Of a DNA stretch of 31,347 nucleotides, positions 23,198 through 31,347 are shown in pieces. The DNA is taken from assembly GCA_031385325.1 (NCBI GenBank), contig JANNBJ010000100.1:1-31347 (forward strand). Direction: 5' to 3'. The translations under genes were made by a program, and so were the position numbers. Each line of letters starts with the position of its first letter. Positions within the stretch are counted from its first letter, which is position 1. The DNA is from SYFY01 sp031385325 (GTDB taxonomy: Bacteria; Pseudomonadota; Gammaproteobacteria; Pseudomonadales; Azotimanducaceae). The notes beneath the pieces were generated by a model. The model was not told where the DNA came from. It did not search any database and saw nothing but the letters and a program-made list of their open reading frames with translations.

Positions 23198-25963
23198 TTA
23201 AGTGCTGCCTGTCACCGCTTTTTTCGCCCGTGGCTTGGCCGCTACCTTTTTCTTGGCAACCGCAGACTTGGCTGCCACCTTTTTCTTCGCTTTGGGTTTT
23301 GCCGCTGCTCCACTGGTCGCAGGCGCCCGCGCATCGGACTTCGACCCATCGTCAATAGCCCAGCGTCCGTCCTGATAGAACGCTCGCCATCCGGTCGGCT
23401 TGCCGTCCACTTCGGTCTGCACATACTGCTCACGTGTCTTGCGCGCGAATCGGAGTAACGCGGGCCGACCCTGACCATCAAATTCGGGTGCCGAGAGCAG
23501 ATAGCCAAATTTCGGATCGAGCTCGTTGGCATGAGACTTCAGCTCACCTACCAGCGGCGCGCGAGTCTCTCGGAACTTCGGAAACTGGCTGGCTGCGAGG
23601 AACAGTCCGCTGGCGCCATCACGCAGCAGGTAAAAATCATCCACCTTGCTGCATCGCAATTCCGGCATCGGGATGGGATCGGCTTTTGGTGGTGCAGCTT
23701 CACCGTTGCGCAGCAGCTTGCGGGTATTCCCGCACGTCGTGTTGGTACAGCCGAAGTATTTGCCGAACCGGCCGGATTTCAACTGCATGTCGGCGCCGCA
23801 CCGATCGCAGGCCAGGAGCGGCCCTTCGTAACCCTTGATCCGATACTGGCCGTTCTCGACGGCATATCCCCCGCAATCCGGATTGTTGCCGCAGACGTGC
23901 AGCTTGCGGCCTTCGTCGATGAGGTAAGGGGTCATGGACGACGAACAACGTGGGCATCGATGCCGTGTTCGCAACAACCGGGATTCGCTTTCTTCGTCTG
24001 CGTCGACGTCGGCCGCTTCTTCACCGGGAATGAGATTCATGGTGTGAGTGCATCGTTCCTTGGGCGGCAGGGCATAACCCGAGCAGCCAAGGAACACACC
24101 GGTTGAGCCGGTGCGGATCTGCATGTGGCGCGAACACTTGGGACAGATAATTTCGGTATCGGTCGGATCATTTGCTCGCATGCCGCTGTCCGCAGACTTG
24201 GCCGTCTCAAGCTTGCCGGAGAAGTCTTCGTAGAACTGATCCAGCACTTCACGCCAGGCGATGTCGCCTTCGGCGATACGGTCGAGTTCAGCTTCCATCT
24301 GCGCCGTGAAACCATAGTCGAGCAGGTTTTCGAACTGCTCGACCAGCCGGTCCGTCACCAGTTCGCCAATCTTTTCGGCATAAAATCGTCGCGCATTGAG
24401 CGTGACATAACCACGTTCCTGAATGGTCGAGATGATGGCGGCATAGGTCGACGGTCGACCGATCCCGCGTTTTTCCAGTTCACGCACCAGGCTCGCCTCA
24501 CCATAACGTGGCGTCGGTTTGGTAAAGTGCTGAACCCCTTCCACGAAAGCCAGTGCTAGTGCCTCGCTGGTGCGAAAGTCCGGCAGCACCAGATCTTCAT
24601 CCTTGCGCGCGGCTTGCGGCAGAACCCGCGTGTAGCCATCGAATACCAGTATCCGGCCACGCAACCGCACTTCGCACTCCTGTGCCTGTGCAGTCACCGT
24701 CGTCGACATGTACTCCGCGTCGGGCATCTGACACGCCACAAATTGGCGCCAGATCAGATCGTAGAGCCGAACGGCGTCATTCTCGACATCGCTGAGATGT
24801 TCGCTGCGCGTGCCCACATTGGAAGGACGAATGGCTTCGTGAGCTTCCTGCGCGTCTTTTTTACTGGAATAAAGCCGCGGTTTTTCCGGCAGATAGCGAT
24901 CGCCAAAATTCCTGGTGACATATTCACGGCAACTCGCCACCGCTTCACCGGACAGATTCGTCGAATCGGTTCGCATGTAGGTGATGTGCCCCGCCTCGTA
25001 AAGGCGCTGTGCCATCGTCATCGTCTTTTTTACAGAGTAGCCGAGCCGTGTGCTGGCGGCCTGCTGCAGGGTCGACGTGATGAAGGGTGCACTCGGGCGC
25101 GATCGGGTTGGTTTGTCTTCCCGACTGACGACGGTAAATCCGCCTTGTCGCATGCGGACCAGCGCAGCCTCAGCGGCGGCGCCGTTGTCTGGTCTGAAGT
25201 TTTTTTCGTCAACTCTGGCCAGCTGAAAACGATAGATCGACTCATCGCCCTGGCGTGACAAGTCAGCAAACGCTTCCCAGTATTCTTCCGGAACAAACGC
25301 ACGAATTTCCCGCTCACGCTCAACCAGCAGTCGAACCGCCACGGATTGCACGCGGCCCGCAGACAATCCCCGCGCAACCTTTTCCCACAGCAGAGGTGAC
25401 AACTCGAAACCGACCACACGATCCAGGAAACGTCGCGCCTGCTGGGCGTTGACACGATTCATGTTCAGTTCGCCAGGGGCTGCAAAGGCCTCCTGGATGG
25501 CTTTGCGGGTTATCTCGTTGAATACCACCCGTCGATACCGAGCGGGGTCACCGCCGATGGTCTCGCGCAGATGCCAGGCAATGGCTTCCCCTTCCCGGTC
25601 CATATCCGTGGCGAGGTAGACGGTGTCGGCGTTTTTCGCCAGGCGCGCCAATTCAGCGACCACCTTTTCTTTGCCCGGCAGGATCTCGTAGCTCGCGTCC
25701 CAGTTGGATTCAGGATCCACGCCCATGCGCCGCACCAGTTGAGAGCGCGCTCGTGCGGCCTTGTAGGTGGCTCGTTCGGCAACTGGAATGGCCTTGGTCT
25801 TCGCCGCTTCCTTCGCCCGATCCTTGGGATCCGTAGTCTTGCCGCCCATGGGCAGATCGCGAATGTGACCCACGCTGGAGCGAACGACAAAGTCATTGCC
25901 GAGATATTTGTTGATGGTCTTGGCTTTCGCCGGAGACTCTACGATGACGAGAGAACGTGCCAT
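23198..25963 (-). CDS. topA: DNA topoisomerase I (type IA)
   Basis: A 921-residue enzyme that relaxes negative supercoils through single-strand passage. The N-terminal Toprim domain begins SLVIVESPAKAKTINKYLG and contains the metal-binding TDMDREGEAIAW near 120. The catalytic tyrosine is Tyr329 in ITYMRTDSTNLSG, and ERGIGRPSTYAAII is the conserved core segment. Three C-terminal zinc-ribbon repeats follow (CPKCSRHM, CPRCSSSM, CDRCGADM starts), then a non-cysteine ribbon and a tail of about 40 residues rich in Lys and Ala (KPKAKKKVAAKSAVAKKK) that could add DNA affinity. ATG 25963 is chosen because known TopA proteins start here; a TTG four codons earlier is too close to the GGAGG. E. coli TopA has 865 residues, so the tail explains the extra length. 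Confidence 0.97.
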   Translation of the reverse strand: MARSLVIVESPAKAKTINKYLGNDFVVRSSVGHIRDLPMGGKTTDPKDRAKEAAKTKAIPVAERATYKAARARSQLVRRMGVDPESNWDASYEILPGKEKVVAELARLAKNADTVYLATDMDREGEAIAWHLRETIGGDPARYRRVVFNEITRKAIQEAFAAPGELNMNRVNAQQARRFLDRVVGFELSPLLWEKVARGLSAGRVQSVAVRLLVEREREIRAFVPEEYWEAFADLSRQGDESIYRFQLARVDEKNFRPDNGAAAEAALVRMRQGGFTVVSREDKPTRSRPSAPFITSTLQQAASTRLGYSVKKTMTMAQRLYEAGHITYMRTDSTNLSGEAVASCREYVTRNFGDRYLPEKPRLYSSKKDAQEAHEAIRPSNVGTRSEHLSDVENDAVRLYDLIWRQFVACQMPDAEYMSTTVTAQAQECEVRLRGRILVFDGYTRVLPQAARKDEDLVLPDFRTSEALALAFVEGVQHFTKPTPRYGEASLVRELEKRGIGRPSTYAAIISTIQERGYVTLNARRFYAEKIGELVTDRLVEQFENLLDYGFTAQMEAELDRIAEGDIAWREVLDQFYEDFSGKLETAKSADSGMRANDPTDTEIICPKCSRHMQIRTGSTGVFLGCSGYALPPKERCTHTMNLIPGEEAADVDADEESESRLLRTRHRCPRCSSSMTPYLIDEGRKLHVCGNNPDCGGYAVENGQYRIKGYEGPLLACDRCGADMQLKSGRFGKYFGCTNTTCGNTRKLLRNGEAAPPKADPIPMPELRCSKVDDFYLLRDGASGLFLAASQFPKFRETRAPLVGELKSHANELDPKFGYLLSAPEFDGQGRPALLRFARKTREQYVQTEVDGKPTGWRAFYQDGRWAIDDGSKSDARAPATSGAAAKPKAKKKVAAKSAVAKKKVAAKPRAKKAVTGST

Positions 25964-26131
25964 TTCGGCAGCCAAGGCCTCCTGTGCCGGCGTCGAAAGT
26001 CAGAGCCCTGATTCACAGATCGATGTGGCCGTACACATCCATAAGTGCGCCCCACCATCGGATCCCGGATTCTTGAAGATACCGGGCTATGTCAGCAGTT
26101 TGCGGTTGAACCAGGTCGAAAATGCCGCGCC

Positions 26132-26161
26132 GTTATAAGGGTTGCTTTGAAGACGTGTCAA
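26132..26161 (-). promoter_or_regulatory. Promoter of topA
   Basis: On the minus strand a perfect TTGACA (26161-26156) and TATAAC (26137-26132) are separated by 18 bases. The -35 box overlaps the stop codon of the upstream gene. The resulting leader would be about 160 nucleotides; the rest of the 194-bp gap shows no gene. Confidence 0.75.
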
Positions 26162-26697
26162 GAAACGCGTCTGGCGTGCCAGTCCGTCACCCGCTCGCGG
26201 ATTGTGACCATTGACTGCCGGATCTGATCCACTCGATCCGGCCCGGAGGCCGCACCGTCAAGGCTTTCAAGCCAGTACACCCAGACCAGAGAGGCAGTCA
26301 CAGCCAGGCCTCTGGCGCTGCTGGGCAGGCTTCCCAGCAACGTCCGGAGAAGCAGCACAAGTTCTTCATTTGCGACAGCCGGGTACTCTGGATCAGTCCG
26401 CCAGTCCGAATCCCGCCCTCTCACGAGATGTACTTCAGGCAGACGAGCCAACGGGGACCCCATTGGCAGGCCATAACGAACACATTGAATTCTCGGTTGC
26501 CTGACCTGCGCACTGGCCGACACCCGCTCGTGAGCCTCGCTGTCCACCTTGTGCAGCGTCGTCAGCTCCACCACAAGTCCTGCGGCTCGCGCGCAGCTGC
26601 GCAACATCGCCTGCTCTTTGTCCCGACGTGTTGGCATCAGGTAGAGCACGGGGCCAAGAACGAGTACCAATCCGAGGAGTATGAATAACCAGGCCAT
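26158..26697 (-). CDS. Membrane-anchored protein of unknown function
   Basis: 179 residues. Residues 1-21 (MAWLFILLGLVLVLGPVLYLM) form one membrane anchor followed by a basic PTRRDKEQAMLR stretch, so the rest probably faces the cytoplasm. The soluble part has an AGLVVELTTLH strand, a PRIQCVRYGLP segment, an LLLRTLLGSLPSSARGLAV region and a WVYWLES segment. Similar unnamed proteins with the order anchor, RR.....LR..AR.AGL occur, as I recall, in Pseudomonas and relatives near topA. The ATG at 26697 is chosen because the anchor starts there; the frame is open 23 codons further. It is divergent from usp (67-bp gap) and its stop overlaps the topA promoter. Function unknown. Confidence 0.72.
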   Translation of the reverse strand: MAWLFILLGLVLVLGPVLYLMPTRRDKEQAMLRSCARAAGLVVELTTLHKVDSEAHERVSASAQVRQPRIQCVRYGLPMGSPLARLPEVHLVRGRDSDWRTDPEYPAVANEELVLLLRTLLGSLPSSARGLAVTASLVWVYWLESLDGAASGPDRVDQIRQSMVTIRERVTDWHARRVS

Positions 26698-26764
26698 GGT
26701 GTCGGGCTTGAATTGACGTAGAGGGTATATGCTATCGTGCTCGCAAATGAGATCGGGAGACAAC

Positions 26765-27211
26765 ATGAACGCGTATCACCGCATCATGCTCGCAGTCGAC
26801 CTGACTGAAGAATCCAGGCCTGTCGCTGATCGGGCGCTAGCTATCGTTCAGGCATCCGCGGCAGAACTTCACATTGTTCACGTCATCGAACCACTGAGTC
26901 TGGCGTACGGCGGCGACGTGCCGATGGATCTCTCGGCGATTCAGGATCAGATCCATGAACAGGCCCGCTCGCATCTCGCCGAGTTTGCCGACAGCATCGG
27001 TGTGCCGGAAGCACGCCGGCACCTGATCTTCGGGCGACCGGAGCATGAGATCCAGCGGACTGCCCTCGCGCATCACGCTGACCTCATCGTGGTGGGCAGT
27101 CATGGCCGTCACGGTTTCGCCCTGCTGCTGGGTTCCACCGCCAACGGTGTGCTGCATGGCGCGCCCTGTGACGTTCTGGCAGTTCGCGTAGGCAACACAA
27201 CGGAGAAGTAG
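26765..27211 (+). CDS. Universal stress protein, UspA family
   Basis: A 148-residue single Usp domain. It starts YHRIMLAVDLTEES, and the nucleotide-binding signature G-2x-G-9x-G-S/T is complete in VVGSHGRHGFALLLGSTANGVLH, ending PCDVLAVRV. Proteins with this motif usually bind ATP and form dimers; they help cells survive stasis, oxygen limitation or other stress, but the molecular role is often unclear. The ATG at 26765 has GGGAG five bases upstream; longer in-frame starts lack one. It is the first gene of a usp-slt-tatD set whose stops and starts overlap. Pseudomonas also has a usp gene near slt in this neighbourhood, as I recall. Confidence 0.92.
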   Translation: MNAYHRIMLAVDLTEESRPVADRALAIVQASAAELHIVHVIEPLSLAYGGDVPMDLSAIQDQIHEQARSHLAEFADSIGVPEARRHLIFGRPEHEIQRTALAHHADLIVVGSHGRHGFALLLGSTANGVLHGAPCDVLAVRVGNTTEK

Positions 27212-29187
27212 TGCTCGAGACAGGAAGTACCCGATCGCCGGGTCGATCGGGTTGGGCGACATGGACTCTCCCATTGATTCAGGCAATGCTGCTGGCAGGC
27301 GCGCTGCTGCTGGCCGATTTTGCAACCGCCGCTCAGGACTACACCGGCGAACGCCGGGCCTATCAGACCGCCCTCTCCCATCTGGCTTCAGGACGCATCA
27401 CTCAATACCAGTCGGTGCGCAAAACCCTCGATCAATACCCGCTCGCGCCCTGGCTCGATTTTCAGGAACTCAAGCGGCGTCTGGCGACGTTGACCGTGGC
27501 TGAAATCGATGGCTTCGAAACCAAGTACCCCGATCTGCCGGCCGCATCGGAACTGCGCGAGGGTTGGCTCAAGGCGCAGGCGGCAAAATCCAACTGGAAG
27601 GCTCTCTTGCAGGGCTATCCCACCGACGATCGGATATACGGTATCGAGTTGCAGTGTTACAAGGCGCGCGCCGAACTTACCGCGGGTGATCGCGAAAACG
27701 CCCTGGCGGCAGCGCTCACACTGTGGATGACCGGCAAGTCGCAGCCCATCGCGTGCGACCCTTTGTTTACCGCGTTACGTCAGAGTGGCCGAATCACCCA
27801 GGATCTCACCTGGCAACGAATGGAACTCGCCTTTGCAGCCAATTCCATTCAGCTGGGGCGACACCTGATCGCCCGTCTTGCAGGCGACCATCGGATCTGG
27901 GGCGAGGCGTACTACCAGGTCCACATCGATCCGAGGCGCCTGCTGGTACCGGCACGATTCAGCAAGGCATCCCCAAGGGTACGACGGGTGGTGCTGAACG
28001 GCCTGGTGAGGCTGGCAGCGAGGAATCCCGCTGAGGCCTACAAGATCTGGCCAACCTATCGAGACCAGCACGCCTGGAGTGCAGACGAACAAACCACCAT
28101 CGAACGAGCTGTCTGGCAGGCCCGGGCGAGCCAGGGCAACTTTCCAGAGCCTGCGTTCAAGTCCAACGACCCACTTCTGCTGGCAACTCTCGCGACGATG
28201 GCACGCGATCGGCAGAACTGGATCGAGCTAACGCGATTCATCACGCTGATGCCTGACGACGAGCGCAACAAAATTGAATGGCAGTACTGGCTGGCCCGCG
28301 GCATGGAAGAAAATCAGGGAGACTCACCGGCTGTCGCCCAGATCTACCGCAGTATTGCAACGCAGCGTCAGTACTATGGATTTCTGGCAGCGGAAAAATC
28401 CGGCATGCCAGCTCAACTTGCACAGTCTTCCGTGGCGGCACTGGGGCCGGAAGCCATAGATGCCTTGGCCAAATATCCGAATGGAGCACGAGGACTTGAG
28501 TTTTTTGCACGCAATGAAGCGGTCAACGCACGACGGGAGTGGCTCTTCGGCGCAGACAATCTTGGTCCGGAAGCGGCTCGCGAGTTCACCTATGCAGCGC
28601 TGCACAAGGGTTATCCAAACTTCGGTATTTTCCTCGCCAATCGCGCCGGCTTGACGGATGAAGTGGCCGTACGATTTCCGGTCCTCTACCGCAAGGAATT
28701 CGATGCCGCGTCCAAACGTTCCCGGTTGCCCGTTCCCTTGTTGTTTGCAATCACTCGTCAGGAAAGTGCCTTTGACCGGCAGGCGAGATCCATTGCCGAC
28801 GCACGTGGACTGATGCAGCTGCTGCCGAGCACTGCGCGCTGGGTTGCCGAGCGCACGCGCCAGAGAGCACCCAGCGAAGCCGCCTTGTACGAACCATCCA
28901 CCAACATCAACCTGGGCAGCACATTCCTGGCAGGCTTGCTCGCGCGCTACCAGAACCAGTTGCCACTGGCGGCAGCGGCATACAACGCAGGTGAAGGTCG
29001 GGTAAAAAAGTGGACTACCGGCGTGACTGGCATGCCCATGGACGTCTGGATCGAAACGATCCCGTTCAACGAAACACGCAACTACGTGAAAAACGTGCTG
29101 GCTTTCCGCGTCGTCTACGGAATCTTGATCAAGGAACCACAGCCATTACTTGCACCACATGAACTGCTGGTACTGCGAAAAAGCTGA
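27211..29187 (+). CDS. slt: Soluble lytic murein transglycosylase
   Basis: A 658-residue periplasmic enzyme cleaving the MurNAc-GlcNAc bond with formation of 1,6-anhydroMurNAc. A signal peptide is visible (basic N-terminus, LPLIQAMLLAGALLLADFATA, cleavage before AQD). A long alpha-helical superhelix (about 45-490) forms the Slt70-type ring, and the catalytic domain has Glu518 in ITRQESAFDRQARS, then ARGLMQLLPSTA and AAAYNAGEGRVKKW. The GTG start at 27211 shares one base with the usp stop codon (TAGTG) and has CGGAG five bases upstream. Length is near E. coli Slt70 (645). It is the middle gene of the usp-slt-tatD set. Confidence 0.96.
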   Translation: MLETGSTRSPGRSGWATWTLPLIQAMLLAGALLLADFATAAQDYTGERRAYQTALSHLASGRITQYQSVRKTLDQYPLAPWLDFQELKRRLATLTVAEIDGFETKYPDLPAASELREGWLKAQAAKSNWKALLQGYPTDDRIYGIELQCYKARAELTAGDRENALAAALTLWMTGKSQPIACDPLFTALRQSGRITQDLTWQRMELAFAANSIQLGRHLIARLAGDHRIWGEAYYQVHIDPRRLLVPARFSKASPRVRRVVLNGLVRLAARNPAEAYKIWPTYRDQHAWSADEQTTIERAVWQARASQGNFPEPAFKSNDPLLLATLATMARDRQNWIELTRFITLMPDDERNKIEWQYWLARGMEENQGDSPAVAQIYRSIATQRQYYGFLAAEKSGMPAQLAQSSVAALGPEAIDALAKYPNGARGLEFFARNEAVNARREWLFGADNLGPEAAREFTYAALHKGYPNFGIFLANRAGLTDEVAVRFPVLYRKEFDAASKRSRLPVPLLFAITRQESAFDRQARSIADARGLMQLLPSTARWVAERTRQRAPSEAALYEPSTNINLGSTFLAGLLARYQNQLPLAAAAYNAGEGRVKKWTTGVTGMPMDVWIETIPFNETRNYVKNVLAFRVVYGILIKEPQPLLAPHELLVLRKS

Positions 29188-30035
29188 TGAGCGGTCTGAT
29201 CGACATCGGCGCAAACCTCCTGCACTCCCAGTTTGACCCGGATCGAATCAATGTTCTGACAAGAGCGCGAACGGCCGGAATTGAGCGACTGATCATCACG
29301 GCCACCAATCTCGAAGCCGCGGCAGACTCCCTCAATTTTCTGACCACGCTGCAGACGCGCAGGGATGTACCCCGTCTTTACACGACGGTTGGCATCCATC
29401 CCCACGACGCGGCAAAGGCAACGCCGGACTGGCAACTCCGGGTTAACACACTGGCCGAACATTCCGCCGTGGTTGCCATTGGCGAAACCGGTCTCGACTT
29501 CAATCGAAATTTTTCCCCGGCCGATATTCAGCGCGACGTTTTTGCCGGTCACATCGACATTGCCAACGCTACCGACCGTCCGCTGTTCGTGCATGACAGG
29601 GAGTCGCACGGTGAGGTGCTGCGCATGCTGAAAGCACGTGAAGTACAGCCGCAGAATGTCGTGATCCACTGTTTTACCGGCACCGCGCAGGAACTGGATG
29701 ACTATCTCGCCGCAGGTTACTGGATTGGAATCACCGGTTGGGTGTGTGACCGGCGAAGAGGCCAGTCACTTCGAGACCTGGTGCCGAGGATTCCGCTCAA
29801 CCGTCTGTTGATCGAAACCGATGCACCATTCCTCTTGCCTCACGATTTACCCGGCGATGTGATGCATCCGCCGGTCGGACGCCGCAATGAACCGGCTTAT
29901 CTGCCGCACATTGCGGCAACACTTGCCGACCTGCTGCAGGTTTCGCTGCCAACGCTGATCAATCAAACCACCACGAACGCGGTCACGTTCTTTCGCCTGC
30001 CGAGCGAAGCAGTCGACGCACCTTTTCCGCCGTGA
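29187..30035 (+). CDS. tatD: TatD-type metal-dependent DNase
   Basis: A 282-residue TIM-barrel hydrolase of the TatD family (3'-5' exonuclease; linked to DNA repair and quality control). Metal and active-site positions visible: Glu100 in AIGETGLDFNRNFS, His136 in FVHDRES, His161 in IHCFTG, Asp212 in IETDAPFLLP. The N-terminus LIDIGANLLHSQF lacks the H-x-H pair found in YcfH/YjjV, as does E. coli TatD itself (IGVNL), and WIGITGWVCDRRRG also matches TatD proper. The ATG overlaps the slt stop by one base (TGATG). It is not near tatABC. Its last 53 bp overlap the convergent glutaredoxin-like gene. Confidence 0.94.
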   Translation: MSGLIDIGANLLHSQFDPDRINVLTRARTAGIERLIITATNLEAAADSLNFLTTLQTRRDVPRLYTTVGIHPHDAAKATPDWQLRVNTLAEHSAVVAIGETGLDFNRNFSPADIQRDVFAGHIDIANATDRPLFVHDRESHGEVLRMLKAREVQPQNVVIHCFTGTAQELDDYLAAGYWIGITGWVCDRRRGQSLRDLVPRIPLNRLLIETDAPFLLPHDLPGDVMHPPVGRRNEPAYLPHIAATLADLLQVSLPTLINQTTTNAVTFFRLPSEAVDAPFPP

Positions 30036-30261
30036 AAACCCAATCCAGTTCCACACTGCCAAGGGCAAGTACGGGCAACCTTGCGCCATATCGCTGCGTC
30101 AGTGCGGCATCAGTGGCAACATCGACAACACGCAGTGTCAGTCCTGCCAGTTCTGGCATACTCATCAGCAAATCGAAAGCCTGATCACACAGGGAGCAGG
30201 CGCTCGTGCCATACATCAGCAGGCTGATTCCGTTACTCAATTGAATACTCTCTCCACTCAT
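29983..30261 (-). CDS. Small glutaredoxin-like (DUF836-type) protein
   Basis: About 92 residues with a thioredoxin fold: first strand ISLLMYGTSACSLCDQAFDLL carrying a CSLC redox pair, then LTLRVVDVATDAAL, the cis-proline segment YGARLPVLALG and a final helix FTAEKVRRLLRSA. This fits small glutaredoxin-like proteins that reduce disulfides, though partners are unknown. The start is uncertain: ATG 30261 has AGGA touching it, whereas TTG 30240 has GGAGAG nine bases upstream and would give 85 residues. It is head-to-head with the C39-like gene, and its 3' end overlaps tatD. Confidence 0.75.
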   Translation of the reverse strand: MSGESIQLSNGISLLMYGTSACSLCDQAFDLLMSMPELAGLTLRVVDVATDAALTQRYGARLPVLALGSVELDWVFTAEKVRRLLRSAGERT

Positions 30262-31191
30262 TCCTGGCCAACGATTAGGCTCGCTGATCCGGTCAGCGCA
30301 GCCCGTTATCCGCTGCCGGTGCAGCGGCAAGCCGATTTTCTGCGCATCGACGCGCAGCAATGGATCGTCACGCTGTCGATCCCGACGATACCTGCAGATG
30401 CCATCCTGGTCGCCAGTTTCGTGACTCCCGGTTCAATCACCCCGGATCATCAGTTCACGCTCATCGCCGATACTCACGAGTGGCCACTGTTGCCAGTGCC
30501 TTCCCTGGTTGGGGAGCGACCCGATCAGGTGTCGATGAACGATGCAGTGTCCACCCATATCGACTGCTGGCATACCCGCATTCCGGTAGACAACCCGACC
30601 ATCCGCCTGCGCATGACCACTGAGCTGGCACCCGAACACTACTTCATTGCCATCTCGTCGCGCCCGCTCACCATCTCTGCGCCGCAACTACCCTGCACCT
30701 GCGTAGTGGCGAACACTCCCCAGGCGATATCCCAGATGACCGCCGAAGAACCGCTGCGCAGATCCATTTGTTCACCCACCAGCCTCGCCATGCTCCTGCC
30801 TTGCGCGGTCCGCGACGAGTTACTGGCCTGGACGCGGGATCGCGCGACTGGAATGCACGGCAGCTGGGCGCTGGCCGTCCGCGCAGCAGCGCTGAAAGGC
30901 GCTGTCGCGGCAGTTGAACTGCACAGCGATTGGGAAACTGCATTGGCCATACTGCACGCCGGACTGCCGTTTGCCGCCTCCATCCGATTCCCAGCCGGTG
31001 GGCTGCAAGGCGCACCGCTGAATGGCACAGGCGGCCATCTGGTCGTTGTGTATGGGATTGTTGACAACAGCGTGCTGGTCCACGACCCGGCAGCCGACAG
31101 CGATGAGACAGTGCCCCGTCGATATGATCTGGCCGAGTTCACCGCCGCATGGCTAGCCAGCCGCGGTGCAAGCTATATCATCGCGCCATGA
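30241..31191 (+). CDS. C39-like cysteine peptidase domain protein
   Basis: A 316-residue two-part protein. The first half (about 1-145) is beta-rich with no signal peptide and many Pro/Asp turns. The second half is a papain-like peptidase C39-type domain with Cys177 in SICSPTSLAMLL, His266 in GTGGHLVVVYG and Asp282 in VLVHDPAA, the expected catalytic triad spacing. Such stand-alone domains can cut peptides or process leaders; no ABC transporter or bacteriocin gene is nearby, so the target is unknown. The TTG at 30241 is the earliest start and has only a weak AGG upstream; no in-frame ATG precedes the conserved part, and GTG 30319 is an alternative. The stop overlaps an ATG that runs to the window edge. 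Confidence 0.75.
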   Translation: MNTLSTHSWPTIRLADPVSAARYPLPVQRQADFLRIDAQQWIVTLSIPTIPADAILVASFVTPGSITPDHQFTLIADTHEWPLLPVPSLVGERPDQVSMNDAVSTHIDCWHTRIPVDNPTIRLRMTTELAPEHYFIAISSRPLTISAPQLPCTCVVANTPQAISQMTAEEPLRRSICSPTSLAMLLPCAVRDELLAWTRDRATGMHGSWALAVRAAALKGAVAAVELHSDWETALAILHAGLPFAASIRFPAGGLQGAPLNGTGGHLVVVYGIVDNSVLVHDPAADSDETVPRRYDLAEFTAAWLASRGASYIIAP

Positions 31192-31283
31192 TGCGAAGAT
31201 TTTTCTCGATGATCGCAGTGATCCTGGCTAGGAGCCTGCGCGGCAGAAGGCGGCGGTGCGAGGCGAGTGTCAATTCGAGTCCG

Positions 31284-31340
31284 ATTTTTCGTTCGTTTGA
31301 GACGCGTAGTGGGTGCTACGCAACGAAAACGAACGGAAAA
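31284..31340. repeat. Long imperfect palindrome at the window edge, probable dispersed repeat
   Basis: The outer arms CGTTCGTTT (31290-31298) and AAACGAACG (31327-31335), flanked by T5 and A4, enclose an inner GCGTAG / CTACGC stem (31304-31309 and 31316-31321, 6-base loop). The preceding bases (31230-31283) are purine-rich and GC-biased, with a composition unlike the neighbouring genes. It resembles extragenic repeats of gammaproteobacteria, but no second copy lies in this window. Confidence 0.5.
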
Positions 31341-31347
31341 GCGGGCC

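Noticed and set aside
30241..31191. Bacteriocin or RiPP cluster around the C39-like gene
   Set aside because: No exporter, precursor peptide or modifying enzyme is found within the window.
31284..31340. Integron attC site
   Set aside because: The palindrome arms do not fit the RYYYAAC/GTTRRRY core sites, and no integrase or cassette array is present.

Overview
The window (about 31 kb, moderately GC-rich, every gene intact except at the left edge) looks like chromosomal housekeeping DNA from a gammaproteobacterium. The gene order nqrABCDEF / N-terminally extended GAPDH / mfd / csiV / methylthioinosine phosphorylase / lexA / topA / usp / slt follows, from memory, the Pseudomonas order around mfd, lexA and topA. 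The organism is probably not Pseudomonas itself: sulA, psrA and nagZ are absent and other genes sit in their places. No phage, transposase, CRISPR array, rRNA or tRNA gene was seen.

Left part (1-2.1 kb): the 3' end of a flavin monooxygenase gene meets a convergent minus-strand set encoding an unnamed conserved protein, a Nu-like glutathione S-transferase and a hotdog thioesterase. From 2.2 to 8.1 kb lies a complete six-gene Na+-translocating NADH:quinone reductase operon (minus strand), with most genes overlapping or nearly abutting. It is preceded by a 530-bp gene-free stretch holding a candidate promoter and several inverted repeats. A 492-residue GAPDH with its own promoter follows.

From 10.3 to 15.0 kb is a three-gene minus-strand operon: a GltD-like FAD/NAD(P) oxidoreductase with a built-in two-cluster ferredoxin domain, then the alpha/gamma-fused and beta subunits of a 2-oxoacid:ferredoxin oxidoreductase. 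It interrupts the usual gap-mfd neighbourhood and is the least ordinary feature. Together these enzymes could oxidise a 2-oxoacid (probably 2-oxoglutarate) with CoA and exchange low-potential electrons with the pyridine nucleotide pool next to the gene set for the Na+-pumping NADH dehydrogenase.

Right part (15.2-31.3 kb): mfd and csiV (plus) meet a minus-strand set of a beta-barrel porin-like protein, a hypoxanthine phosphoribosyltransferase and methylthioinosine phosphorylase, a salvage pair turning methylthioinosine into IMP. The barrel gene diverges from lexA, and the space between them holds two CTG-N10-CAG LexA boxes. lexA converges on topA, which has a near-consensus promoter. A membrane-anchored unknown protein is divergent from a usp-slt-tatD operon. 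A small glutaredoxin-like protein and a C39-like peptidase domain protein start head-to-head. The window ends in a long palindrome that looks like a dispersed repeat. I did not find a clearly new system; the kor insertion, the nqrA leader, the lexA/barrel regulatory region and the terminal palindrome deserve the closest look.
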